NCBI GenBank assembly: GCA_032207245.1
Contig: CM063502.1
Location: 64,828,644 to 64,892,643, forward strand
Reading direction: 5' to 3'
Source of the DNA: Pardosa pseudoannulata
Lineage: Eukaryota > Arthropoda > Arachnida > Araneae > Lycosidae
Length of the DNA stretch: 64,000 bases
Within the stretch, counting starts at the first letter, position 1. Every line of letters begins with the position of its first letter. The notes below the pieces were generated by a model. It ran no database searches. It saw nothing but the letters and a program-made list of their open reading frames with translations, and was not told the DNA's origin. Of the stretch, positions 15,101-25,699 are shown one piece after another. The position numbers and the translations under genes are program-made.

Positions 15101-16797
15101 AAAAAAAAATTAAAATAACTCCCCAATACAGTAGAGTTATATATATAATGTTCACCCTTTTCCCAGAAAAAAAAACCCAGGCTTTTGAAATGGTGTAAAA
15201 AAAGGAAAGGCTATAAGCACACGAATACTGGTTTAAAAATACAGTTTCTTTTTAAAACATTCCAAACTTCTTATTTTTTATATCCCTTTTTAAATCATAT
15301 TTTATCAAGCCGGTAACAGTAGCTAGTGCAGTTTGCAGTGCATGAAAAATGAGTCACGTGACAAGCCCACAATTGCCGATAACAATCCTTCTCAATTTTT
15401 CGATGCAGACGTGAATTAAGGGCCCTTCTCTACTATGGTCCACTGCAAGCCATCCCCACCTTCTGCAGGGGGTATGGCTTATCATGGTCAATGGCGGCAG
15501 ACGATAAAACCTTGACGAACAATGGCTTCGGAGGCGGTTTTCTCCAAAAATCAAAGGCAGCCAGATACGCCACTAAAGTGCGCAGTAGACCCTATGGACA
15601 AATAAACGAGCTCGGCTCATTAAGTGGCCCAGCATGTGGATGTAACCCGTAAACCATAATAACCACCAGGAAGTGATGAACAACTGGTCATAGTGTGGAG
15701 GCTACATAACATTTTGCAGGGACTTGAAAAAGAAAAATCAAGGACCGGACCTCAAATTCAATGACCTCGAAGAAAATTCAAAAACTTTTAAGGCCTTAAA
15801 AAACAAAAAGAAAATTTAAGCACTTTTCAATGACTTTTCATGACCGTGGGAACCCTGTTAGAAATGGATGGATATAATAGGTTATTTAATAAATGGATGG
15901 TTTTAAAAATATAATTATGAATAGTGTTAATCTTTCAATAACACTGACAGACAATGCACTTGAAATATATATATTCACATACATTGGTAAATGATAAAAC
16001 TGCATTATTAGAATAACTACACTTCTGTAACAAAGACAAAATTAAAATATAATATAAAAGTAAAAAATATTTTAAGATAGATTTTTTTTTAAAATTCATG
16101 AAACTTTCATGTAAAATTTCTCATAAAAAATTTAATTTTTAATATTAAACTTAAGTTTTAAAATCTATTGTAATTCAAGATTGAATTTTGCTTTTTATTT
16201 AGTTCAAAATATTTCTTTTGATAATAAAAAAAAAAAAAAAACTATTTTTCCAAGATAGAAAAATTTTTTCTAGAAAAATTATTTGAAATGGACTGTTAGA
16301 AGTATTTTATGCAAATATCCATTTACTGTTAATACAGACCCTACCATAGATGGAACAAAAGTTACTGAATTTTCTTATTACTCAGAAATGACTGACAATA
16401 TAAAATAAATTGTTATTTAACATTATGAAGCAAGTGTGTTGAACCCTGTCCAAGCTGAAGCCATGCAGATTTTTACATTTTAAAACAAATTTTATACTCA
16501 TATATATAAAATATAAAGTTTTTTTTTTTTTTTTAAATAATCAGCATTGTTATTGCAATATTATGCATCTTGAATAGATTTTCTATGAAATGATCACAAC
16601 TCAATAAAAAAATTTTTATTAATTTTAAAAAGTCTACTGCTAAGCTATAAAACTTTAGATTTTACTTGGTTTACTTTGTACAGTAAAGAAATATTTTACA
16701 GTAGCATAAAATGATTCAATTGGCTTTAAAAAAAACCTTATTAATCAGCTTATTACATTTGACTAAAACAAACAGAAATCTAGATTGATAGTTTCTG

Positions 16798-16831
<34 letters not shown>

Positions 16832-18383
16832 AATTTCAATATAAGGCTATACTTTCTCTTTACTCAACTACTATTATGCATAAACTAAAATATGAGTATT
16901 AGCAGACTTTAAAGTAATTTATTAGTATTCTTTATGGAAACATGAAAGAAAACAATACCGAAATATTTTTCAGATTTTTAAACAAATAAACACAGTTTAA
17001 AGGTAAAATATATTAATATCTGTAAACTATAACAAGAAAATTATTTATTTATTATTATTTTGTCTAAATCAAATACAGCAACATTTTCTATTCAAAATGT
17101 CTTCATCTATAAATACATACAACAAACACTTCTTATAAACTTTTAAATGAAAATATTATATATTAAGAGCAATAGAAAATGGATAAACTCTCTAATTTCT
17201 AAATAATAATAAAAACAAAAATTCTCAAAAAAAATTCAAGAAAACCATATGGAAATATTAATATTCAAAAGAAGTTATGTAAATAAGATCACAGATTAAA
17301 TAATCTTAAAATTGCTTATTTTGTTTATTAAAGCAATTGGTAATTTTGGTTTGTTTTACTGATCAGTTAGTTACATAATATATATAATTTATTTTTGGGG
17401 AAATACATCTAAAACTTATTGACTCATGTATTTAGAATACATGAAGCATTTTAGAACCTCAAATGCAGCAATTGTTTGGGTAGTTGTTGGTGATTAGTAT
17501 AAAACGTAGTTGTTATCATAGACATTTGAAAATATTTTTTTTTTAATTAAAACAGAAAATATCTTTTTGTACAAAATATAACTATTCTTTTGAGAACATA
17601 ATCGACTGTTTATGGTGAGAAAACTTATCGCTTCCTTTGTATAACTGATTAAATTTATTACATTTAAAATTTTAGCGAGGGATCATTTCTTTGAATAAGT
17701 CAACACATTATATAACTTAATATTCATATAAGTTTAAAATATACTACATAAGCATTATAGGAGTTTCACTGAGTAACAAGAAATACTTTGCATAACCGAA
17801 CATTTTATATAAGCGAATTTTGTATAAACAAGTTTTCACCACATATATAATACATTGCAGCCTACAGACATAAAATATACTTCCAATAAAACATACAAAG
17901 TCTTTTGGATTGGATAGGCCTGCATTTAATATTTCATAGAATGTGGTATGATAAAGGTTTCAACTTGAAAGCCAGAAAACTAATTTCAGACATATTCAAG
18001 AATAATCATAAAAAGATTTATTCATAATAAAATTCTCTACTAAATATTTTTACTAAATTACATTACATGCATTTGGGTCATTAAACCATTACAAACAATT
18101 ACGTAGTGCTAAAGAAGTTGAGAAGCACTAATAGATATAGTTTGATTATAATCAGAAGTCATGTAAAGTTCCTATCCATTATAATATGAAGAAATACTCA
18201 CTTTTCCAGATGACTTTATTCCTTTTAAAACGCATAGAAATATTAAAACCCATGCAATAAACAAACTTAAAACCAAAGGCCACTGAAATTCACCAACTAT
18301 ATCTATTCCTGAGCTTTGATGTAAAACATTGAAACTGGAAAAAAATAAATAAGATTGAAATTATACAAAATGTTTTATACTAT

Positions 18384-18432
<49 letters not shown>

Positions 18433-20643
18433 GGCATTATAATAAAACAAGACATTTGTTTTTAATATATTTGTCACCACACATTGCTATTTTTATTAGA
18501 TGGTTCATTTGTAAGTGCTCCTTAAGTGGAAATACCAAATATGTTCTTTTGCAGGACATAATTAGAAGCCCATGCCTCTAGTGGTTAGAAAGTAACTGTT
18601 AAAATCACAATCGAATGTGGATGGCATCAAATTTTTAAGAGGTAGGAGAATAAAGATGAGAATAAAACACTCCAGTGTAATTTAATAATTTTAATATTAA
18701 ACTTAAATCTTCAAAAAATGCTTTTACTATTCAGTTAATTTTTAAATCATTGTAAGAAGTTAGTACAAAACTTTCAGTCTGTTTTTATCAATGAAAAAAG
18801 TGTTTCTCAACTTTGAAAATAAATAGCAGGTGATAAAATACCACCACATTTACAAACATCTACGTAAGGTACAACCACTTAAAACCACTAAGAATTAAGC
18901 AATTTTGAATAACAAAAATTATATATCCTTAGACATAAAGTAATTGTCTTATAATCAATAATTAGCTTTATTTGTCTGACATGAATGCACACACATATAT
19001 ATATTTTTTCAAACTATGGAAATGAGATGCTGTAGACAGATTGAGGTACTAAGATTACTCCAAGATAGAAACGCAAAAAAAATTTTTAATTTTAGGAAAA
19101 TGGGCATTAACCTTCGATTTGAAATTTTGATTAGTAGTATTTGATTTTTACATATATTTTAAACATATATTAGTTTAGCTTTGAGTTATAAAATCATAAG
19201 CAGTAAAAAAACTCTGAGTATTATGATGCTTACTGTAAAAGCCCTACAAATTTGCGTAGTATTTATTACTTTATAAGATTTCTTAAATGCAAGCAAATTT
19301 TTTTATCTAAGAGGCTATTTTGTAATAAAAATATTTTTATCAAAAACCTATTTTTTAACATGTTAACTGTCAATCATAGAACAATGTATGATGTACTGTA
19401 GTTTCTGAAAAGCCATCAGGCACTAGCACATGGGGTAAGATAATGATTCAGGGACCTATTACACATTTGCATGGAAAAAGTGAAACCTTGTGGTCCGCCC
19501 CACCCTAAATCTATATCTAACCCTTACCTATTTTAATGCTATTTGCTTTTATGTCTCTACCTGTTTTAATAATGGTGGTATTTAAACTGCCAAAATTTTC
19601 AAGAAAATTATATATGCAATATGTCAAAAAGGAGTACAAAATACCATGTAGAATAATGTCAAAAACATGTAACAGGTTAATGTTCTTTCTCCAGTTCAAT
19701 CATGATTACATTTTGGGAACATAAGCTGGTATTAGCATGAAGTTTTAAAATTAGTAAGAAATGTATTAGTTTTGAATTTATCACTTTATTAATTTTTAAA
19801 AAAATGTATCAAAAGTTGTTCAAGCAATAGGTGTACAGAGCCTTTAAGTCCTAATAAAAGAAAACTAGAAAATAAGCCTCTAACATCTGATGAAACCAAA
19901 AAATTAGTTATGTGAATTATGGGATAAATAACTGAGGAATTTTAGCTATGACAAAAAAAGTTTTGAGAAGTTCTTTTCTCCCGAAGGTCCCTATGATGTT
20001 TTGGAGTTTGAAGTGAAAACAATAAATATATTGTCCAAGGAGTAACAATATAACAGTCTGATCCTACTGGGTATAAAAACAATTTAGAAAAACAACTGAA
20101 CATTAATGAAACAATTTCTTTTCACAAAATCAGAGAGTTTATTACAACCAATTACAGGTACCAATCTTACAGATAATTTTTGCCAGTTTTTTACAAAATT
20201 ATCTAAGATGAAATAATTTATGAAACCAACATCTATGCTCATTAAATTGCTGTGGGGAGAAAAAGATAAAGAAAAATATTTTCTTATCAAAGGATACCAC
20301 AAAAAATTAACTATTTGTATGTTACATAAGTTTTACTGATGAGAATTAGACAATGAATGGTATACAGGATTACTAGGAAACAGTTACACTGTTTAGCTTC
20401 ATGTATTCTCAGATAATAAACAGAAATAGTTGAGTTATTAGTGAGAGCACAGCATTTAGCTGATATCCTACATCAAAACTACCAAAGAATTGACTTGTTA
20501 AATCAGAAGTATGATGATATGTTCAATACGCAACTATCTGAAATATATTATTATCCAGGAAATATTAATTAGATGATATGGCAATATTTTGACATAGATG
20601 CTTTATTTTTTGACAGTATATGCCAAACAAATGCCATAAATAT

Positions 20644-20687
<44 letters not shown>

Positions 20688-23600
20688 GAGGGAGAGCTTT
20701 TTATCCCTTATCCAACATTCTCATACAGAAATGAGAGGGTTAAAGGCAGCTTTCAAATAAAATATTTGAAATTATACCAACCATAATGTCAGTTAAAGTG
20801 ATAATTTTAAATTATCTTATATCTCAACAGTGGGTACTGAAGCTGGTTACTGAGTCAAATCTAGCTGAAATTTTAAATTATCTCTCTTCATTAGGTCATA
20901 GCATCTTTTAACTAAATCAATATTTTTATGCAGATTTTGTATATCTACAAACACCCACACTTATAATTACTTTCTGTCTAATATCAACTTTGTTATATTT
21001 TAAGAGAAAATTTAAATTATCTCTTTTCATTAAGTCAAAGCATCTTTTACTAAATCAATATTTTTATGCAGATTCTATATATCTACAAACACCCACACTT
21101 ATAATTACTTTCTGCCTAATATCAACTTTGTTATATTTCTTCTGTGCAGATGGCATTTCCCAAGCATTTGGCCATTCAATACCAGTCTTGTGGGCCAATT
21201 GTTATGGGAGCACCCTCTAAGAAATCAACATATTACAGTGGACAATGAAGCTCATGAATTCGAAATATTTTTTACAGCTGATCAACCATTATATCACAAA
21301 ACTGCTGCAAACTGCTTTAACAATTTTATACCAAATTTTAAAGATTTGACTAAAGGTCTTTATTATATGTTATACTTTTTATTAATGTACATTATTTATT
21401 TACTTATTTTTGGAAAAATTTTGAAATAATTTCACTTTTTAATTTTTTAAATAGTTATTTATATATGATTTAATACATCCCTTTAAATATGTATAGAGCA
21501 TGTAACCATATTAATTTAATAAAATTAGAATTTGTGTATTTTATACGGCTTGATTGAACGAGTGTGTCCCCCCTGCCAAATAGGTGATAACGCACCAAGT
21601 TTGGTAACCCCATCTACTTTCTCCTCTCCTCGTCGTGTTTTAATCACGTGCTCTCATCACGTTACTCTTCTGTTACGTATGAATTGCGCCTCTTTCTGAT
21701 TGGCTGATAAATTGGTTAATTTGAAATGCGCCTCTTTCTCATTGGCTAACAAATAATTTGAATTCAAAAATTTAAACAAGTTAAACTCGTTTTCAACCAT
21801 TTTACCATTGGATGTCCTTGAATGCACACGTGGATTGTTTCATCTTTTGATTTTGTTCCATTCCCTATGAGTGATGGCTACTGGTGGTAAGATTAACTCT
21901 GAGTTTTTCCATAGTTTGAAGCTCTCTGGAATGAAAGCTGTGATGGAATGGTGTATGAATGAGGGGCTTATCGCTAATAAATACGAATGCCCCAAGTGTA
22001 CGAAGGATATGCATTTGGTCAAACGTAAAGATCGACCGGATGGATATCAGTGGTTGTGTAGGGTGAAAGGAGCGAACCCCCATCATTTCAAAAGGAGTGT
22101 AAGGAAAGGTACATGGTTTGAGGAAAGTAAATTAAGTATTATAGACATACTTAAATTTACTTACCTCTGGGTGTATGAGGCGTCCACCAGTCTTATTCTT
22201 CAAGAGCTCGACATTAGTGAGCATTCAATAGTTGATTGGCGTAACTTTTGTCGAGAGGTTTGCATTGATGCCTGTGTCAATGCAAACCAAAAGATTGGTG
22301 GACCGGGAGTGGTTGTAGAAATTGACGAAAGCAAATTTGGTAAAAGAAAATATAATAAGGGGAAGAGGATAAAGGGAAAATGTGTTTTTGGCGGAGTAGA
22401 AAGGGGTTCGAATAAATGTTTTTTTGAGGTGATGGAGGATCGCACGAAGGAGACACTGTTGGATGTGTTAGCAAACCCTAACAGTTACTCTTGCCTTTAT
22501 TTCACAGTCGACGTCGCATACGTTGATTATGACGTAATCGACGGAGCGTTACGTGTTACTTTTTTTCTCCCGCTCCCGGCAAAGGTATTCCTCCGCGGGA
22601 ATGTATAAAAGGAGACGGTGAGATTTTTTTAGTCTCGGGAATTTGTGAGCTCTCACTCGCGTAGCTGATGTTTTTTTTTTCGCGGTGCTGGCTCTGCTCT
22701 GAGTGATGGTTAAAATATATATCTTTTACGTTACCTATGTTTACAAATATTTTTTTTAGTTCGAAATAAATAATTTTATTTGTCAAGTCATGAACTTGTT
22801 ATTTTCACTGCTTCACTCTGCTAGTGTGAAACAGTAATAGAATCGTTGTATTAACAACATCAGGATGCTATTCAGAGAAATATCTTGCCCGGATCAACGA
22901 TCATGTCCGATTGCTGGAAATCGTATGATTGTTTCTCAGATCACAGTTTCGTGCATCTGAGAGTCAATCATTCAGTGACATTTAAGGATCCGGATACAGG
23001 TGCCCACACCATAGAGGGAATGTGGGGACTTATTAATTAAGAGTTCCGGAAGCAGGGCCATCGGCAAACTAACATCTTATTTGATTCGTATTTTGCTGAA
23101 TTTATGTGGCGCCGCAGGTATAAAGACCATACTGAAGGTCTTTATCAAGCCTTCTTATCCTGCGTAAAGACCCTATATGTGTCACATACTGCCGATGAAG
23201 AGAGTGCATCCAAGGAATGAAGTAAGTGTTTTAGTTATTTGATTTTAAAGGGATATTTTACTTTCAATATGTTGTTTTAGTTTTCTATATGTTGTTAGTA
23301 TATGTTTATTAAATTGTTTTTAATAACAGTACTTTCAGTAAAAGTTGCATTAAATTTATACTCAAATCTTTTAGATAAATAGTAACTACATTTACGGGGA
23401 CGGAGGCCCCCCCTTAAATAAAAACATTTTTTTACATTAATATAAATAAAAAAAATTGACTATAAAAAAATTTATCTACCAAAATTTGATCCGACAAATT
23501 TTTCAAAATTAGTATTTTAATATATTTTGCAAATTTTAAAACAGAATTTAAGCCATTTGTTAAGATTAATTAAACTATTGCTATATTTTTATTTCCCGAG

Positions 23601-25699
23601 TTTTCAGTTATATTCTCATTTCCCGAGCTTTCCGTTAGTATAGCAATTTCAATCCCTGCGATAATCCACTCCCGCTCATCAGGTTAGGCTTAAGGTTGCC
23701 ACGCAAAAGGTTTCGCGTTTGGTGTGAGTTAAAAATCGCCAAATAGAGGAGGGGGACCCGGTTCTTCAATAGTACCTTTTATACTATGTAAATTATGCTG
23801 TAACTCTTTTTTAATATATGAAAAACAGCAATGTAGCACTCGCTGACTTTGTCTGCATCTACTCTTATTACATGTTTAAATGTTTTCTTTAATAACTAAT
23901 GAAATGATTAATTTACATTTAAATTCACAAATTATACATAAACATATGAATGTTAAATTGCGAGATTTAAAATATACTAAAACTAATTGGAATAACGGTT
24001 TGAAAAAATACTCACAGCCAAAATTCTTCACTTGCAGTCATTCTTGAACCATTAATTAAGGGAGAAACAGAGGTAACATTTGAAATTTCTGTAGAATTAA
24101 TGTCTGAAGAAATTTTATCAACTGCAGTCATAGTTTCAGATGAGTTAAAAAAGATTGATTCCACATTAGTATTTCTTTGAGAGACACAATTAGGCGTATT
24201 CCAAGCATTTTTACATGATGACCAAGAAACTGAATATGATTGATAAATGTAGTATATAGCCCATGCAATTATGACATTATAATATATACAGGCAACTGCT
24301 GACACAATTGCCATACCATAACCAAGTCCTGTAAATATGGGAAAAAAATTCAATGACATAAATGAATTATCAATTATAATGCACAGTACTTAAAATAAGG
24401 CTTTAAAAACTATTAAAGATATTGACATGTACAATATACAATATTAAACAACTTAAGAAAGCACTTATAGAACATAAAAAAAAAAACTTCTTATACCTTT
24501 GAATATGGGAGAGATTTTCCAAATTGAAATTGGTCCCAAACTTCCAAACTGTCCAAGACTCATTTCTAAGAAAAATAAGGGTACACCACAAACAATCAAG
24601 AAGAAAAAATATGGGATCAAAAAGGCGCCTGAAAAAGAAAATTAAAGAAAAAATAAGCACTAATAACTCAGCCTCCTATTAGCACAACTGCTGCACAAAA
24701 TTTAAAGTATACTATAAACGGCTGTAAATATGACAGACAATATTTTGGATCAGAATTAATATGGTCAGGCAATATTTTGGATATTAAGATGACAACATAC
24801 TAACCCAATAGATGTAAATGATTTAACTATTTATTAATTCCAGATTTTTATAACTGTACAGACAAACTTAAAATTTAGTCAGTAATCAATTCAACTCTTA
24901 AATATTGTTATCGAGAGCAAGTTTTCAAATCTGTTTTCTTTAAAAAACGAGCAATTTTTTAAAAATAAAAATAGACTTAATATTTTAGAATACTATTCTC
25001 TATCTCACTGCAAATAACTACAAATTATTGCCTTTAAAATGTAAAGGACAATCATGGTACACTGGTATATATTAGGCATTACAGAAAGCTGGAAAACCTT
25101 TTATATTTTTTTAAAAGTATTTTCTTCTCAAATTTACATAAAGCCTATTAGATAATTATAATGAATTTCAAGATATAAAATAACATAACATAGCAACTTA
25201 ATACAACTAAACAAATATTATATAAACCATAACATTCTGCATTTTATTTTGACTAATAACTAAATATATTTATCCTTTTCAAAGAATAAAATTTGTAAAT
25301 CCTAATTCAAGTTATTTAAGACTTTTTTTTTAAATTAACATTTACTATTAAAACTGATAAATATACATTTATTAGTCAGTTATTGATAGCTCTTAACTGT
25401 GAAATAAATATACCTCCTCCACTCCTGTAACACAAGTATGGAAATCTCCAAATGTTTCCAAGTCCAACAGCATATCCAACACAAGATAAAAAGAAGTCCA
25501 GTTGCCTACTCCAAGTAGATCTTTCATTGCCACTTGAATCGGTATTAAGAGTGCTAGTTGAATGTAAATGAGGTAAGGGAACTGAGGTGCATAGTGTAGA
25601 TTCACAAGGCTTTTCCTCTACATTTTGCTTGCATAAATTCTGGCTCAATGTCACCTCGCTATTAGCAGATGTAGCATCTCTCCTAGAAGCCATATCACC
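4068..25699 (-). CDS. SLC6 sodium/chloride-dependent neurotransmitter transporter, 5' part (8 coding exons)
   Basis: Membrane carrier of the SLC6 family, which couples uptake of a small amino acid or amine to sodium and chloride at the plasma membrane. Eight exons with GT donors and AG acceptors join in frame into 445 residues covering the N-terminus, TM1-TM7 and the start of TM8. Seen directly: [13 protein letters not shown] in TM1, GQFGSLGP before IL1, two cysteines flanking AWNTPN at the start of extracellular loop 2, four N-glycosylation sequons in that loop, KSSGK before TM5, SYNKF after TM6 and GPGLAF before TM8. The family is about 600-650 residues long, so roughly 170-200 C-terminal residues must be encoded to the left of the window. 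The motifs look most like glycine/proline-type carriers (SLC6A5/7/9), but TM6 reads SVGAGWG rather than the usual glycine-carrier form, so I do not assign a substrate. No stop or frameshift is seen in the exons. Confidence 0.93.
4181..6692. other. Intron 7 of the SLC6 gene, with simple repeats
   Basis: AT-rich intron. It holds a C10/A24 run at 5663-5696 and a (TA)n tract at 6126-6174. No exon or mobile-element coding was recognised. Confidence 0.7.
6693..6817 (-). CDS. SLC6 gene, coding exon 7 (TM7, residues 366-407)
   Basis: A 125-bp exon, phase 2 in and phase 1 out, acceptor TTTACAG and donor GTAAAT. It encodes YRDS, then TM7 ([18 protein letters not shown]), and [14 protein letters not shown], the extracellular loop 4 helix. 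ATSVLAGF and FSVIGFMA are conserved across the family. Confidence 0.93.
6818..11203. other. Intron 6 of the SLC6 gene
   Basis: AT-rich intron of 4.4 kb. It holds a (GT)n tract at 8021-8042 and the SINE-like segment listed separately. Several short open frames (for example 9728-10039) have no recognisable content. Confidence 0.7.
8535..8695 (-). mobile_element. tRNA-derived SINE-like fragment
   Basis: On the minus strand TGGCTGAATAGG (8683-8672) fits a pol III A box and GGTTTGAATACC (8635-8624) fits a B box, with spacing typical of tRNA genes. The acceptor arms do not pair, so this is a tRNA-derived relic, not a tRNA gene. The block is less AT-rich than the surrounding intron. The 3' limit is a guess, and no poly(A) tail or target duplication was confirmed. 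Confidence 0.45.
11204..11307 (-). CDS. SLC6 gene, coding exon 6 (TM6, residues 332-366)
   Basis: A 104-bp exon, phase 0 in and phase 2 out, donor GTAATT. It encodes [17 protein letters not shown] and SYNKF. In this family TM6 has an unwound centre that lines the substrate and ion sites. The SVGAGWG core differs from the SLSAAWGG typical of glycine carriers, which is why the substrate is left open. Confidence 0.93.
11308..13735. other. Intron 5 of the SLC6 gene
   Basis: AT-rich, 2.4 kb. Nothing beyond intronic sequence was recognised on either strand. Confidence 0.7.
13736..13870 (-). CDS. SLC6 gene, coding exon 5 (TM5, residues 287-331)
   Basis: A 135-bp exon, phase 0 to phase 0, acceptor TTTACAG and donor GTAAAA. 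It encodes [13 protein letters not shown] (TM5) and [12 protein letters not shown], the conserved extracellular loop 3 start. The spliced reading frame is fully open. Confidence 0.93.
13871..18201. other. Intron 4 of the SLC6 gene
   Basis: AT-rich, 4.3 kb. It contains the MITE at 14995-15856 and a poly(A) run at 16798-16828. No other feature was recognised. Confidence 0.7.
14995..15856. mobile_element. Non-autonomous DNA transposon (MITE), 862 bp
   Basis: The left end starts CATGGTTCCCAC and the right end finishes GTGGGAACCCTG, giving short imperfect terminal inverted repeats. Both ends carry the same-direction words AAGCACTTTTCAATGACTTT (15029-15048, and again near 15817-15836). The element is bounded by a perfect TTAGA direct repeat (14990-14994 and 15857-15861), read here as the target duplication. 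The interior (15330-15700) is clearly less AT-rich than the host intron and has no transposase. GTTCCCAC ends recall hAT-type MITEs, but hAT elements normally make 8-bp duplications, so the superfamily is left open. Confidence 0.7.
18202..18334 (-). CDS. SLC6 gene, coding exon 4 (TM4, residues 242-286)
   Basis: A 133-bp exon, phase 2 in and phase 0 out, acceptor TTTCCAG and donor GTGAGT. It encodes the conserved SSGI and GEFQWPL stretch, TM4 and the KGIKSSGK motif. It lies 5.7 kb from exon 3 because a Merlin transposon sits in the intervening intron. Confidence 0.92.
18335..20871. other. Left part of intron 3 of the SLC6 gene
   Basis: AT-rich intron. Simple repeats: (CA)n/(TA)n at 18384-18430 and (TA)n/(CA)n at 20647-20686. 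No coding sequence was recognised. Confidence 0.65.
20872..21149. repeat. Tandem duplication, 139-bp unit, two copies
   Basis: The block starting near 20872 recurs at 21011 with an offset of 139 bp and only scattered differences. The two copies share for example ACACCCACACTTATAATTAC. It lies in intron 3 about 400 bp left of the Merlin insertion. No function is apparent. Confidence 0.8.
21680..21775 (+). promoter_or_regulatory. Putative transposase promoter with repeated CCAAT-box words
   Basis: GCGCCTCTTTCT followed by ATTGGCT (an inverted CCAAT box) occurs twice, at about 21686 and 21728, 42 bp apart and 100-190 bp before the transposase ATG. CACGTG-like words lie just upstream. A promoter role is inference from position and motif. 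Confidence 0.35.
21874..23220 (+). pseudogene. Merlin transposase (ISXO2-like DDE), interrupted by a solo LTR and a stop
   Basis: Cut-and-paste transposase. The first part, 21874-22465, has an N-terminal zinc ribbon (Cys39, Cys42, Cys62) and the first catalytic Asp in VEIDESKFG (Asp151), followed by FGGVERGS. The reading frame resumes in register after the LTR insertion, from 22868 to the TGA at 23218-23220, with MSDCWKSYD (second Asp), NHSVTF and TIEGMW (catalytic Glu), and FMWRRRY near the C-terminus. The combined length is about 314 residues, normal for the family. Damage: the 397-bp LTR insertion, one in-frame TAA at 23038-23040, and two residues missing just before TIEG. The ATG at 21874 is chosen over a GTG three bases upstream. 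Confidence 0.9.
22466..22862 (+). mobile_element. Solo LTR (BEL/Pao-like), 397 bp, inside the Merlin transposase
   Basis: It starts TGTTAGCAAACCC and ends AACAACATCA (TG...CA termini), and is bounded by the 5-bp target duplication GGATG (22461-22465 and 22863-22867). A TATA box TATAAAA lies at 22604-22610 and a polyadenylation signal AATAAA at 22765-22770, giving the U3-R-U5 order on the plus strand. No internal retrotransposon sequence remains, so it most likely arose by LTR-LTR recombination. The TGTTAGCAAACCCTAAC start recalls BEL/Pao LTRs, but it differs from the BEL LTR at 31-37 kb. Confidence 0.85.
23785..24015. other. Remainder of intron 3 of the SLC6 gene
   Basis: AT-rich; nothing recognised. 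Confidence 0.6.
24016..24328 (-). CDS. SLC6 gene, coding exon 3 (TM3 and extracellular loop 2, residues 138-241)
   Basis: A 313-bp exon, phase 1 in and phase 2 out, following a short 168-bp intron. It encodes [11 protein letters not shown] and TM3, then the large extracellular loop 2. The loop has the paired cysteines around AWNTPN that form the family disulfide, and four N-glycosylation sequons (NSS, NST, NVT, NGS). It ends at TASEEFW with donor GTGAGT. Loop 2 is the most divergent part of the protein, as is usual. Confidence 0.92.
24497..24628 (-). CDS. SLC6 gene, coding exon 2 (TM2, residues 94-137)
   Basis: A 132-bp exon, phase 1 in and phase 1 out, with acceptor TTTTTCAG and donor GTATAA. 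It encodes the end of TM1/IL region, TM2 ([16 protein letters not shown]), then [10 protein letters not shown], the family signature after TM2, and KISPIFKG. The open frames visible on this stretch are out of register; the correct frame was set by splicing to exon 1. Confidence 0.92.
24629..25413. other. Intron 1 (coding numbering) of the SLC6 gene
   Basis: AT-rich, 785 bp, no feature recognised. Confidence 0.7.
25414..25699 (-). CDS. SLC6 gene, first coding exon (residues 1-93)
   Basis: The exon begins at an acceptor (AG at 25701-25700) only six bases before the ATG at 25693-25691, so a 5' untranslated exon must lie upstream. The coding part runs 25693-25414. The N-terminal ~58 residues are polar and Ser/Thr-rich, as expected of a cytosolic tail, and carry no signal peptide. 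Residues from WSRQLDFF onward match the conserved start of the family and lead into TM1, which contains the GNIWRFPY sodium-site motif. It ends in codon phase 1 at a GTATAT donor after SGG. Confidence 0.92.

Larger units (their letters stand above)
21547..23776 (+). mobile_element. Merlin (IS1016/IS1595-related) DNA transposon, 2.23 kb, in an SLC6 intron
   Basis: Flanked by a perfect 8-bp direct repeat TTTTATAC (21539-21546 and 23777-23784), the size expected for Merlin. The ends are divergent inverted repeats: both begin GG, then share ATTGAA and GTCCCCC with small indels. It carries one transposase gene in the plus orientation, opposite to the host gene, disrupted by an inserted solo LTR. 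Removing the LTR and one target copy gives an element of about 1.83 kb. Composition is less AT-rich than the intron. The termini are the least certain part because the inverted repeats are degenerate. Confidence 0.8.

Noticed and set aside
21190..21429. 79-codon open frame near the 139-bp duplication
   Set aside because: No recognisable motif, and its start overlaps the end of another random frame. Intronic.
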